Assembly: GCF_026151205.1 (NCBI RefSeq)
Contig: NC_087084.1
Coordinates: 15,208,322-15,272,321, forward strand
DNA length: 64,000 nt
DNA from: Bolinopsis microptera
Taxonomy: Eukaryota; Ctenophora; Tentaculata; Lobata; Bolinopsidae
Direction of reading: 5' to 3'
The translations under genes were made by a program, and so were the position numbers. The notes beneath the pieces are model-generated. The model worked only from the letters and a program-made list of their open reading frames with translations. It did no database searches and was not told where the DNA came from. This document shows positions 14,802 to 27,600 of this stretch, piece after piece (position 1 is the first letter of the stretch; each line of letters opens with the position of its first letter).

Positions 14802-16251
14802 AGAGAATTTTAGAAGCAAAATAATAATTGCATATTGGGAAAATTTCGGTCGTTAACGCAGTATAGGGCGTGGACACTGCAATGCTAATAACGGAAAATT
14901 TTGAGGCACGAGTTTCATTCAGCTACCCAATTTATATGTGACATGTACTTGTATTAAATTCAGATAAATGTTAGTAACAATCGACGCCAACATTGTGCAA
15001 CTGTAAACTGCAAAATGTTAACGTCGATTATCACTAAATCACATCTCGCAAGTTACTAATTCTTTGCACTATATATGTTACGTCACTATAGCATATGTCA
15101 TTCATATAACAAAGTGAAACAAGGAACTAAGTAATCTGTTTTAAGCTAAATTCGTCACGCTCAGCCTTAAGATCTATTTGCCAAATAATTGAGTTTATTT
15201 TTTATACTGGATGGACTTACTTCCTTTTTTGAGAAAAATGTGACTTACTTCCTACTCTATCAGTAGAAATTAGGATTAGAATTATAATTAAATTTACACA
15301 GCAATACAATAAGGATAAAAATAATTTAAAGAAGCTTCACATTGCTGTGCAGGACATTCAAGTCAGTCAAAAACTGTTAGAAGAATACCCTTCTAAGGAC
15401 ATATAATCAAAGCATAGGAAGTAAGTCTAAGTAGAAAGCCTTATATACTAAATTTTTGAGGCTGGGATCTATGCTATGTATTTTGGATTATATTGTCAAA
15501 TATAAACAATTAGGTAAATTTAAATTGCTCCATATCATATGAAAAATGTTTTTGAATAATAGTATGCCCATATTCAGGCAAACTCGCCAATTTTAAAAGA
15601 TTTAAGTGCATATAAAGTGATAACTTATCGATTTAATATCAATTCATTGAGCTGTTCCTAATTATGTAATTAGTACCGTGTTTCAAACTTTTGCGCAGGT
15701 TTGGTTTGGTTCTAGATTCTAGGTTTGGTTATCTTATCTTGTAAAGGTACCTCTCAGTACACCTACACTCATCACACCCCTCTCAGATTTTTGTTTTACT
15801 TAATTAAAAAACCAAAACAACAAAGTTTCTTCAAGTTGTTATTGACGAACAGCTTTCCCGGTAACTCACGAGGCAACTCGCAAAAGCCATGGTGGGCCTT
15901 GAATACACCAGCTCCTCGGGTTACTATAGAGCCGACAGCGCTAGTGGGCCCCCTTATGTACCAGTACCCTACCGGCAGCGATCGACTAACGCCCCAGATA
16001 TAAGCAAATATTGGCGCGCAGTCATAAACAGCGGGTGCGCGCACAGAACTGTTTCCCGCTAGCGCCAATAACACTCACCTGAATCCCACGTGACACTAAC
16101 CTCACGCCGCGGTGCGGTAATTCGATCATGACAAGCCAAACCGGATTAAACCATTTGTTAATGTAGACGTTCTGCTTGCCAGTCTCTACATTAATTAGCC
16201 CGCTGGGTTATGCTGCCCCCCTGTTTGCAAATTTTCCGCCCCCTCGAAGAG
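14802..16251. other. Non-coding, no gene seen
   Basis: AT-rich up to about 15,830, then a more GC-balanced stretch (about 15,840-16,110) that is open on both strands for about 90 codons but shows no recognisable domain, start context or splice structure. About 16,190-16,245 contains C-rich words (gctgcccccctg, ttccgccccc) resembling the subterminal sequence of the adjacent hAT element, possibly an older hAT end. Confidence 0.45.
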
Positions 16252-16610
16252 TGTAATGGGAGTATCGCTACATTGTGTAATGGGAGTATCGCTACAATGT
16301 GTAATGGGAGTATCGCTACAATGTGTAATGGGAGTATCGCTACAATATGGGAGTGTAATGGGAGTATCGCTACAATGTGTAATTGGAATATCGCTACAAT
16401 GTGTAATGGGAGTATCGCTACAATGTGTAATGGGAGTATCGCTACAATGTGTAATGGGAGTATCGCTACAATGTGTAATGGGAGTATCGCTACTATGTGT
16501 AATGGGAGTATCGCTACAGTATGGGAGTGTAATGGGAGTATCGCCACAATGTGTAATGGGAGTATCGCTACAATGTGTAATGGGAGTATCGCTACAATGT
16601 GTAATGGGAG
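16252..16610. repeat. 24-bp minisatellite, left part
   Basis: About 15 tandem copies of a 24-bp unit with core aatgggagtatcgctacaat. The array is cut by the hAT element at 16,611 and resumes at 21,993. Because 24 is divisible by three and the unit has no stop, all apparent proteins here (and on the minus strand) are artefacts. Confidence 0.96.
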
Positions 16611-19600
16611 CAGTGGCGTAACGACCGCCCCTGCTAACCCTGCTAGCAGGGGGGCGGCACCTTAGGGGGGCGGCATTTTTCCGCCCCATTACACAATTTT
16701 GCCGCCCCCTGTAGCCGGTGATGACCCGTGACTCTTCATACCGAAGTAAAAAAAAGTAAAGAAATTAGTTGAACGTGTCTACTACTCCAAAATTCCACAC
16801 GAATTTATAGCGCAACTTAACCACGCGCTGAAAGTTGCGCAAAAAGTGATAACGATACCACACTTTCATTGTTTTAACTTTAGCGCGGAGGCCAATTTCT
16901 AATGATGCGCGTTGTGACTAAAGTTTATACGACGGTAATTGTGTGAACTCTAACCTTCGAGGTTTGCAGTTTGCGACTTTTCAATAATTTTAAATCCGGC
17001 TCCTGAGCTCTGGCCATGTTAGTTATCGTAGTAGAACAAATAGAAACATACTTATAAATTATGTTAAGTAAAATAAACATCATGATCACAGATCAAGTCA
17101 ACCCAATTACAACAATTTACAAAATACAAAAAAATAAATAAATGTTCAGTGGAAACGCTTGATGCGCCCTGCTTTTGCACTGGCAAATTTTTGTACCAGC
17201 TTCGAGCGATCAAGTTTGTCAACCTCACTGTTCTCAATTGAGATGAGAGCTAAATCCTTAAGTCTAGATTGTGACATAGTCGACCTTAGATAGGTTTTTA
17301 TCAACTTTAACTTCGAGAAGGACCGTTCCGCCGATGCAACAGTGACTGGTATAGCTATGAAAAGCATCAAAGCTGCTACCAACTGCGGACACAACAGCGG
17401 AAGGTCTCTCTCGAAGATAAAGTTGACCAACTGGAGAGGACTTGTCACATCTTCGGTCCTTAGCTCACTCCCGTAATCTTCCTTCAGGTCAATTAACTCG
17501 TCTGCCAATGATGGCTGCAAGTCCTTGTGGTAGATCTTTACCAACTCATTCGCAGCAATTCGGAGGTCCGTGCAACTCTTCGTCAGTATGTGTTTGGGCT
17601 GCAAACACGCGAACTTGCTCACTATCGAGTTGTGTCCCTCAAATCGAAGAAGGATTTGTTCCCGACATGTCTTCAGTGTGGGAAGAAATATCTGTACCTT
17701 GAACAAATCCTTCTTCGATGGTTCTGGTAAGTTCTGGCCACGAAGTTGACCAGAATATCTGTAGAGGTTCCGGGCCATGGTGAGCTGGAATGACTGCTCG
17801 GCCCCAGCATAGATGGCTTGCTGCTGAGCTTCTACGATGAGAGTATCCCAATTTCCCTCTAGATTTCGGAGAAATCTTGTAAAGCTGCTGAGAGCAGCTG
17901 GCACAACTCCAATGTCCAGGTTTTTAGCCTGAAGCATGTTAGTAATAGTCTGTGCCTTGGAGAGCAGCTTCTCCCAAAACACCAGAGTAATGGTGAACTC
18001 GAAAGTTCTAACTCTACTCAAAAGTCCCGCAGATGTTCGGCAGTTGGTGAGTGATAGCTTCGTCAGAAGTCTGATGATATCTGGCTGCCGATTCTTGATG
18101 GCCCGAACGCTTTCATGACGAGACGACCACCTCGTTGGGCAAAGTTTTTTTAGGTCTAAGCCCGGAGAGTTCATCTTCAGCTCCTCCCAGCGTAATGAGC
18201 TCGATCCAACAAACGTAAAAACCTGGCCCAGACAGTCGAAGAAATCACTGGTGTGGTTGGTAGCAGCCACAACATCTTTTATCACCAAACACAGATTGTG
18301 GGTCGAACAGTGCACGAAGGGAACAGGGTTCGTGGTTCTGTTCTTCAGTATCGTCTGTACTCCCCCATAAACTCCCGACATAACACTGGCTCCGTCAAAT
18401 CCCTGTCCTCTAAGTTTGTCCAGCGTGATTCCCAGCTTCTGGAGTTCTTCAATAGCGAGATTAGCAATAGCCTCTGCTTTTCCAGATGACATTGCGATGA
18501 ATCCGAGGAAGGTCTCATGCACCTGTACTTGAGAGTCTCGAACGGAAACCCAGCGCACCACCAAACTTAATTGGTCTACCTGTGAGGGAAATATGTCAAT
18601 AAAATAGCTTCTAGATTCTAATACACATCCGATGGAAGAAATAAATGTACAACATAGTGAAAAGGGAAGGTGCAACGGTATTTTTTTAACCATTGTCCAC
18701 TGTACAGACATAATCATATTACATAAACAAATTTGAAATCAAAATGTATTTGACCAAAAGATGGAACGAACCTTTCCCAGATCAACTGTCGAATCAAGGA
18801 TAATCGAAAAGTAGGGGCTCTTTAGGATATCCGATACCAAGGAGATCCGCATTTCCTCGGCGATAAGGGAGATCAGCTCGTTTTGGATCGCAGGGCTCAG
18901 ATATTTAGTCTTCCCCTTGGGCGTGGCGATCACTTGCTTCAGGAGACCGTCAAACTGGGCAAGCAGTTTGACCAACTCTAGGAAGTTGGATCCCTCACAA
19001 ACTCCATCCCCCACAACCTCTCTGTGTCCACGTAATCCAATGTTCATAGAGGCAGCAGCTATTATGATGGCAATAACCCGCTCGACGACCAGAGTCCACT
19101 TTTTTTCGTTCTCCTCGATGATCTTCAGCTCTTGAAGATCGACTGGGCTTTTGATGAAGTGCAGTCGATTTTTATGCGCCTCTGCGTGGCTCTCGGACGT
19201 CTCATGTGTCTTCATCTTCTTGGAGATGCCATACTTCTTACTGGGAAGAATCTTGTCTGCCCACGGTGATTTGGCTTTATCCCCGAACAGCCAGCATGTC
19301 TCGCAGTAGGCATATTTGCCTAGTGGTGAATAGCAGAGCCATTTTCTTCGCAGTTCGAGTCCATTCTGTTGCTTACTAACATAGTAGTTCGACAACGTTG
19401 AGGGTTGACAAGGTCCGTGTTGCAGTATCGCCCGCTTGTCAGCGATGCTGAGACATTGTCTGTCTTTGAACAGCTCCTTGTCGCTCGGCCAGTTCACCTC
19501 CAGTGATAGAGCAGCTGCAGCTTCCACTACAGCATCGACTTCGTTGCTTCCTTCACCTGGCGCAGATTTCATGATCAACTGTAAAAAGCAAGCTAAAAAT

Positions 19601-21992
19601 GAAGATGTTTCTGTGAAAAGAAATTTAAGGATGTGGCAGTCAATCTATGATGTAATATCTAAGATCACACCATTCACGACGAGATAATAGACTGATTATC
19701 GTATCATACTCCGTATTACTATTTGTTAGTAATTAGTTATGAGTTATGATAACAAGTCAATTATATGTACTATCTTGCACTAACAGGAGTTTTAGAGAAT
19801 CATGTCACTATTTCAGTAAATTAGTAAAGACCTATTATTTTGGGGTTCCTCCAGTAATTTTCTTACCTGTTTCGTCGTCCGATTCAAATAGGAGAGAGTC
19901 CAACTCTTCATCTGGTTCCTCGACTGGATCGGGACGGCTCTCCTCCCGCCAATACACGTCTTGTGCTGCTACTCGGGCTTCTGCGGCAGTAGGGAACGCT
20001 GGTCCTGCAGTTGCAGTGAAGCTTGTTATCTTGGGATAGGACTTCATAAACTCCTCCTTCTTCTTCTTCTTGTTTCTGTACGCTGCCCCAGATTCTTTAG
20101 TACGCTTCATGTTAACTGTTGTGAAAAAATAATCAATCAAGAGGTTGGTCGTCGTCAATTACAAATTGCAATGCGATTGATTGTCGAATTAGATATATTG
20201 TATACATGATGATGAGTAGTGAGCAGCCTGCAGCTTATTATCATGTTAATAATAATAATAATAATAACAAATTATTATATAACCAAGAATGGTACTAGCT
20301 ACTAATGTCAGAGCGGCTCTCCTAACAAAGAGAAAACTATAATAATTTATAATAATAGTATTGCTAATTTTCAAACCTAAAAAGAGTGGCTCTCGGGCGG
20401 TAGGACAATGGACATATCACATGAGTGATGAGTGACGGAATGTTGGCTATCGCGGAAAATCACAGACTATAACAAAAATGTACGCATATGACACATGTAG
20501 ATTAAATTGGTGGACAACAGTCATGCAACATGCTTTAAAAATCTATGTCAAGTGATGAGTCAACTACATTAAAGCTAACTTTAACACATGCTTCAGTAGG
20601 GGTACGAGGGTAGGATATTGCACATCAGTACAGGAATAAACGTTATTACTAATATTAACTTACGAAGTTCACGTTGGAAGACGAAAGTCGGGTGGCCCAA
20701 GTGGGTACGTGACCAAGAATACAGTAGCGCTTGCAGTCCTTCCAGTTTCCCATTTGACCGGACGGCGGACTCTGAAAATATCCATGCGACAGTAAGATTC
20801 TATGCAAAATGCAAATCAGCCCTCAGGGATTAAATCCTAAGGGCTAAGACCTAACTTATCAACAAACGTCATACAAAAACATCATTAATACTGTGACTCG
20901 TGAACCGGCCAGCGCAAAGCTGAAAGGCGAAAGCACCGCTGACCTTAGGCAATTCCGATCAATGATCAATGATCAATCAACAAAATTGAACGTCGACGGT
21001 CGAGTTCACAATATTGCAATTCATTACTAAAAACTAGTCATAGCAGTTAGTCGTGGCAATCTGCACACTGCAGGCAGCAGGTTAACAATGGAGTCAATTG
21101 AATTGATTATTGATCTATAAGATTAACAACCGTTTACACTTTACTATACCGTTAATAATACGAGATCTAAATGAGCTGTTGAAATACTTAATATAGAATT
21201 GATCAACAATTTACTTAAATTAAAACTTAAGATTCAAGATTAAGATTGATAACTTTTAAGTGATAGCAGATAACGATAAATGATAACTGTTTACTGTCAA
21301 CTGATAGCTCATAGGCATGGAACTTATCAGATAACGGCTTAGTTTCTGCACTCAGCAGTCAGCAGTGAGCAGTCAGAACTCAGATTTCAGAAGTCACAAG
21401 TGACAACAAGCCTACAGTTTACACAATTACAATCAACAATCAATTATCAACAATCAACAATCAACAATGTACACGTATGACGTAGACGCCACTCGCCAGA
21501 GCCCAGACGGTAGACGCAAGACGTAGTAAAGTACATTCTAGGGCACACGCCATACGGTAAAACCAAGATAACAAACGATTAGCATTCTGATAACTACACG
21601 TGCGTCGTGTATCGGTGTCTCGCATTGATATCATCGACTGACATGCAATTTCCTCCAATCACAAGGCAAGCAGCAGACCACGTGAATAAATTTTATCCAA
21701 CGCGAACGCGCACAAAATTAATAGAGGTCGATATAATGGTATATTTTTGCTGCCTATGCGCGGCTCGATTTTAATATTTCGTGGGTTTAACACGCGCGCG
21801 TCTTGGTCAAAATTTAATTTGCTTTGTTTTCTTAGACGTCGTGTTGGTAAACATTACTGATTACACAATATACACACTACACTGTAACCTCACGCGACGG
21901 ACAAATCTCGGCAAGCGAAGCGAGCCGGCTCCGGATAGGGGCGGCAAATTTCAATTAGCAGGGGGGCGGCACAAAGTAACGTTACGCCACTG
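16611..21992 (-). mobile_element. Complete autonomous-looking hAT transposon
   Basis: The element begins CAGTGGCGTAACG and ends with the exact inverse CGTTACGCCACTG (13-bp TIR). It is flanked by a perfect 8-bp direct duplication, aatgggag, at 16,603-16,610 and 21,993-22,000. Both features are diagnostic of hAT elements. Subterminal regions are C/G-rich (gggggggcggc-type). The single gene is on the minus strand and uninterrupted apart from two introns. Length is 5,382 bp. About 1.9 kb of AT-rich, short-repeat sequence (20,111-21,900) lies upstream of the gene and should contain its promoter. Confidence 0.97.
17146..20110 (-). CDS. hAT transposase, ZMYM1-like
   Basis: The gene should catalyse cut-and-paste transposition of the surrounding element. 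Three exons join in frame: 20,110-19,867, 19,556-18,772 and 18,579-17,146, giving about 820 residues. Exon 1 has the basic start (MKRTKESGAAYRNKKKKK) usual for zinc-finger MYM-type-1-like hAT proteins; an upstream ATG at 20,158 would add 16 residues. Exon 2 carries a TTF-type zinc finger (WLCYSPLGKYAYCETCWLF, about residues 154-172). The catalytic region has D in IILDST (about 335) and D in GQGFDGA (405), and the C-terminus has the hAT dimerisation block with SAERSFSKLKLIKTYLRSTM. The exon 2 acceptor was chosen for phase; an alternative at 19,579 breaks the frame. No stop or frameshift is visible, so the copy may be functional. Confidence 0.9.
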
Positions 21993-22135
21993 AATGGGAG
22001 TATCGCTACAATATGGGAGTGTAATGGGAGTATCGCTACAATGTGTAATGGGAGTATCGCTACAATGTGGGAGTGTAATGGGAGTATCGCTACAATATGG
22101 GAGTGTAATGGGAGTATTGTATAGTAGTTACCACA
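21993..22135. repeat. 24-bp minisatellite, right part
   Basis: Continuation of the array at 16,252-16,610. The first copy starts with the duplicated target aatgggag. About five or six copies, some in a longer variant with an extra atgggagtgt. Confidence 0.95.
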
Positions 22136-22339
22136 CCAAACGTGTGTAATGTGTGTAATGGCATAAATGGACCCTGGATCAGAACCTGTATTTCCTGTGT
22201 CCACAAACCCTCACGTTTTAGCTCAGCCACCAAAAGGCAGATAGTATCAATACAGTTCCCCACCACCTAACACACTATCCAATCGTTAGCACACCCGCAA
22301 CCGCCATTAGCAACCTACGTCTCACCGAGTCTCAAGAGC

Positions 22340-22588
22340 CAGCAGTACTCAGCACGGGCGTCATCCTTTCATGGTGTTGAGCGGCCAGGGTAACCACCCA
22401 GAACTTCCCTAGGGACCAAGTTAGTAAATCTCCGGAGGTGCAACCCCGATTCGGCTGATACCTTAACAGGTATTATCATCCAGTGGCCCTCAGGGAAGGG
22501 GCTTATTGCAGCTGGATGGACTCCAGTAGTACGCTCCCCAAGTGGAGGGTCGCCACCTCTATATGACGGTGGTCAGTGGGTGTCGCGA

Positions 22589-22622
<34 letters not shown>
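22340..22622 (+). mobile_element. Probable retroelement fragment with A-tail
   Basis: A GC-balanced block of about 250 bp (beginning near tcatcctttcatggtgttga) runs into a 33-base poly-A run at 22,590-22,622. Compositional contrast plus a long A-tail suggests a SINE or LINE-derived insert. No tRNA boxes were recognised, and the flanking duplication could not be fixed. Confidence 0.4.
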
Positions 22623-22625
<3 letters not shown>

Positions 22626-22628
22626 TTC

Positions 22629-23668
22629 CCGGTGGCCTCATGGCTCATATAACAGCACTTAAACGTAAATTAAACTATGCCTCTGCAACCTTAAATAGAA
22701 TTAGGGACTCTGTACCGAAGGAACTCCATAAAGACCTCTACCACACACTAATTGAATCCCACCTTACATATTAAGTAAAACAAAATTTTAAGTAAAACAA
22801 AATTTAAATTTTATTGCCATTACAATGAATAATGATATCATAATAAATATAAGTAGACATCCGATAATAAACTTGTTACATCCAGTACAACCCAAGATGT
22901 CAGCCGACGCGACTTACAAAAATAAAGAAAGCTAGCATGTTATGTTCATTGTTCATAGTTTTTCTAACGAGCATGCTTAGCACTTAGGCTGTACGGAAAT
23001 AGCTTTAATTCTACGTCATATTAAAAACTTTACATCATTTTTGAGATACAAAAATAAATTTTAAAATAAATAACTCTTTTGCTGCTTAGGCGCGGCACCG
23101 CGCTTGATCCACATGCTATACAGTGTGTAGCAACACACTGTATTGTATCTCAGTTTGGGGTGATGCAGCACTCTTTAGGACAGCAAGTATCTGGCTGCCT
23201 CAGAAGCACTGGGTACGTGTCCTCTTTGGTGATAAAGAGGCATACCTAAACAAGTTCCTAACATGTGCAAGAACAAGACAGTTTGACAACCAGGCACTTG
23301 ACCATACATTCTCCCAACTAGAGCACTTTAAACCACTTTTCAAGCAACAAAACATCCTGGTTTTCAAAAATTTATATACATATCACACATTTATGGAAGT
23401 TTTGAAAGTACTAAAACTCAGATGCTCAACATCACTGCAACAGCATAATCAGCTATCTTCTAGAAAGGAAACCACTCTCATCTCACAACTCCCATCTAAT
23501 GACTTTGTATCAAGATCCACCAAAATTTGGAGCACAATTGCACCTAAACTTAAGCTTTTTGACTACTCCTACAAGATTAGCCTTGCTAAAAGTTGCCTGA
23601 AAAAGGCACTTCTAAAGCTGCAACATGCTTATAATGATTCAGCATGGACCTCAAGTGACATAACATAA
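22629..23668 (+). pseudogene. LINE reverse-transcriptase C-terminal region, interrupted
   Basis: The first part (22,629-22,774) reads the thumb region of a non-LTR reverse transcriptase and ends ...ELHKDLYHTLIESHLTY. The protein resumes at about 23,138 (YCISVWGDAA) and runs through QKHWVRVLFGD, a TCARTR motif and a long C-terminus to TAA at 23,666. The two parts are contiguous in related LINE proteins, so about 360 bp at 22,775-23,137 look inserted; that segment starts with doubled aagtaaaacaaaatttt, as at 8,630. No endonuclease or palm motifs (YxDD) are present, so this is a 5'-truncated dead copy of a CR1-like element. Confidence 0.8.
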
Positions 23669-24653
23669 TGCAGCTGTCATTTGAAAACAATCCCCTTCAA
23701 CAAATTTAATCCAGTGTTCTCGGCCCACAGGTTCCTCCTATTAAACAATTTGATTTTGGTAAATTTGTGCTGACTCCACCACCTATGTATTTAACCTAAT
23801 ATTTAGTGTATTACAGGTAGCAATTAATTTAGGTAGGTATTTTTCTCTTAGGTAGATATTAAGAATTTGGTAAATTTCTTAATTGTGTGACTATTTCCAT
23901 TATTGAGACGTTTATAATATTTAATTTAGGAGGCTTTTTCAAATTTGTATAGGACTGGACACTGAACAGATCCCAGATTCATATATTTTTAAACTGATAT
24001 TTAATAAATTATTAGAAAAGAACCAATTTTAAAGTTGCCATACTGCAGCCTGCGCCTTTGCTTTAGGTCCAAAAATATACCCATTATGCTCATTTAAAAA
24101 CAACTCTAAATCAGTGGGCTGTCACCACACCGCTACCTCCACTCCTAATTGTTTTACAATAAATTCTACTATCCTAATTTTGTATCGTGATGGAGACCAG
24201 TGTCCATACAAAACATTTACTAGGTTGCCGTTTGGTGTGAGCAATAGCGAACAGCACGCACACTCCTTTGCCCCGTCAACCTATATCTAATCTATTCTAA
24301 TCTATTCAGAGTGACAACCATACTACACATTGAATTAGGAGTCCTTTAAATATCAAATCGATTTATTGTTAACTTGTTTATTCTGTAATAAATGGCATAA
24401 AATTGAAATTTTTGTTTAACTGAAATATTTTGTTTAACTGATTATTATTGATGTTGCGAAACTACCCGTTTTGATTTAAAAACACACTTTTTTAGAGATT
24501 TTACCAGTGTATATCTTTTACACAACATACCTAAATGTAACTTACCCTTCTCCTAACATCACATAAAGATACACAAACTGATTAGTTTATTTAGCTAATT
24601 CGTAATTGTACAAATAAAATTGAAGGTGACAACAAGTGAACATCAAACAGGAA
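23669..24653. other. LINE 3' region and TSC1 upstream region
   Basis: No coding region recognised. The first few hundred bases are probably 3' untranslated sequence of the LINE copy. The remainder should contain the TSC1 promoter and 5' leader. No core promoter motif can be assigned with confidence. Confidence 0.4.
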
Positions 24654-27600
24654 ATGGAGAAGTTACCAATAGATGAGATAATCATGCAGCTGGATAGTAG
24701 GGACATCAAGGAGAGAAACGCTGCAATTCAGATTGTATGTTTTACCTACATGTATTGTATGTTTTAAAGTACTAAAATTATATATTATATAATCATGGTA
24801 GTTATATGATCCCATCACTCTAGTAGCAGGGAGTAGTTACGTTATTATATCAAATTCTAACTAACAATGTTTCATTTTTGGGTCAACCATTAGTGAGTGA
24901 AACTCAGGATATTTAGAAATGATTTAGGTTGAAATATTTCTGTATTCCAGGTTAATAGCAGCATATCAGAAAATGATCAAGTTTTGATCTTGCTGATTGA
25001 GCAGTATTATGTTTCGTTTTCTGAGAATGTGATGCACATCATCATATCTCTTGCCACTGAAAGCAGAGCACAGCTTCTTTATGATTCGGTAAGAAACAGC
25101 ACAGCAATTTTATATAACAATAATGAACTAAACTGATTACTGCCTGTGGAGTGTGGGTAAATTATAAACACTGGGTAAATTATAAACAGTGCTGATAGTT
25201 TGGATCTTATTATACAATATTTAGAATTAAAAACAATCATAAAAATATTGACAGTAGGTGTTTGACACATCATGTGATAAGATGTTCTGTAGAACCAACA
25301 TCCCACATAACACGACGATAATAAATAAATAACCGTGTTTTCAGTTGTATCTTGAGTTTGTCCGGTTACCCTCTCACAATCTGAAACCTACTCTGGTTCT
25401 TCTCACCACTCTACTGAGGTGTGACCCGGAGCCTTCTTGGATGTATCTATTTGTCGGCCACCCAATGCTCAATGATATGCTAGCTGCTTTCAAGGTATTT
25501 TAGTTTATCAGGGTTATTATTAAGGGTGTAACTTGTGTAAACCTATTATATTCATATTCTATCGGCTAACATGTAAAGTTAGTTACAAAACGCTTCCAAG
25601 TCCTAAAGTTTATAGATAGACATTTGTGCAAATTTCCAAGCTATGTAAGTTTGAGATATCCTCAGTCAGAAGACAGTGCGGAGTGTATGCCACTAGGACT
25701 GGTGTTTGTTTCCATGTTACTCCCTCTTTCTCCTGTGCGACTGGAGGCCTCTCTAAACGAACTGTTCTCTCTTCTAGACCAAGTTCTCACTGTTTATCAG
25801 AAGAAAGGTAATGTTTTATTTGTTTTCCTATACATTACCTATCAGAAGAAAGGTAATGTTTTATTTGTTTTCCTATACATTACCTATCAGAAGAAAGGTA
25901 ATGTTTTATTTGTTTTCCTATGCATTACATATTGAAGAAGAAAGGTAATGTTTTATTTGTTTTACTATACATTACCTATCAGAAGAAAGGTAATGTTTTA
26001 TTTGTTTTCCTATGCATTACATATTGAAGAAGAAAGGTAATGTTTTATTTGTTTTACTATACATTACCTATCAAAAGAAAGGTAATGTTTTATTTGTTTT
26101 CCTATACATTACATATTGAAGAAGAAAGGTAATGTTTTATTTGTTTTCCTATACATTACCTATCAGAAGAAGAAAGGTAATGTTTTATTTGTTTTCCTAT
26201 ACATTACCTATCAGAAGAAAGGTAATGTTTTCCTATACATTACCTATCAGAAGAAAGGTAATGTTTTATTTGTTTTCCTATGCATTACATATTGAAGAAG
26301 AAAGGTAATGTTTTATTTGTTTTACTATACATTACCTATCAAAAGAAAGGTAATGTTTTATTTGTTTTCCTATACATTACATATTGAAGAAGAAAGGTAA
26401 TGTTTTATTTGTTTTCCTATACATTACCTATCAGAAGAAGAAAGGTAATGTTTTATTTGTTTTCCTATACATTACCTATCAGAAGAAAGGTAATGTTTTC
26501 CTATACATTACCTATCAGAAGAAAGGTAATGTTGTATTTGTTTTCCTATACATTACCTATCAGAAGAAAGGTAATGTTTTATTTGTTTTCCTTTACATTA
26601 CCTATCAGAAGAAAGGTAATGTTTTATTTGTTTTCCTATACATTACCTATCAGAAGAAAGGTAATGTTTTTTTTTTTCCTATGCATTACCTATCAGAAGA
26701 AAGGTAATGTTTTATTTGTTTTCCTATACATTACCTATCAGAAGAAAGGTAATGTTTTCCTATACATTACCTATCAGAAGAAAGGTAATGTTTTATTTGT
26801 TTTCCTATACATTACCTATCAGAAGAAAGGTAATGTACAATTAGAATAATCAGTGTGATATATATGCTGTGATAAGCTTCAACAATGGTTCATTAAGACG
26901 AGTGTCAAATTTCATATGAGTTTTAAAAGATATAATGCATAATACAGAAATAGCATTACATACACTACTTACATACTTACATACTATAAACCATGTGTAT
27001 TGCATTTTGGACGAAGGGAAACAATGCTAGGCTACTTCTTTAGAGCAAAATTCATATCACATGATGAATTAAGCCGTAGTACATACTTATTACATTACAC
27101 TAGAGCTTACGCCTTACACAGTGTAATTTCCTCCAGTCTGCGCCGAGTACGTTTATATAGGCGCGCGGTGCAGACTGGAGGAAATTACACTGTGTAAGTT
27201 CGATTCAGTGTAATGTAATATGTATGTACTACGGCTTTACACTATAAATGTTTCCCCCAGGAGGTAACATGTTTCCCCCAGGAGGTAAACCGTGGGAGCT
27301 GATACAGCGGATCTGTTTCCACTACATGGTAACACTGTACAGCCTCTACCCAGTACAACTAGTGACCTGGGCTCAGACTCTGGAAGAGGGAACTCCTACT
27401 GGACACTTTGTGTTAACTTACGGGACAATGCTGAAACTGCATGCAGCCCTCTTGCAGCCTCCTACTCAAGCTAGTGTCAGTTATTTCGTTATATAACACT
27501 GTTAATCTACACCCCCCCCCTCCTGTAGCTCTCCGACAGTTTAATAAACATCCCAGAGAACTAACCAGTCCTGCAGATGGGACAAATATCTAAAACCTTC

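Noticed and set aside
16191-16689. Open frames of 118-164 codons on both strands
   Set aside because: A 24-bp satellite without stops produces them in several frames; no start or splice context.
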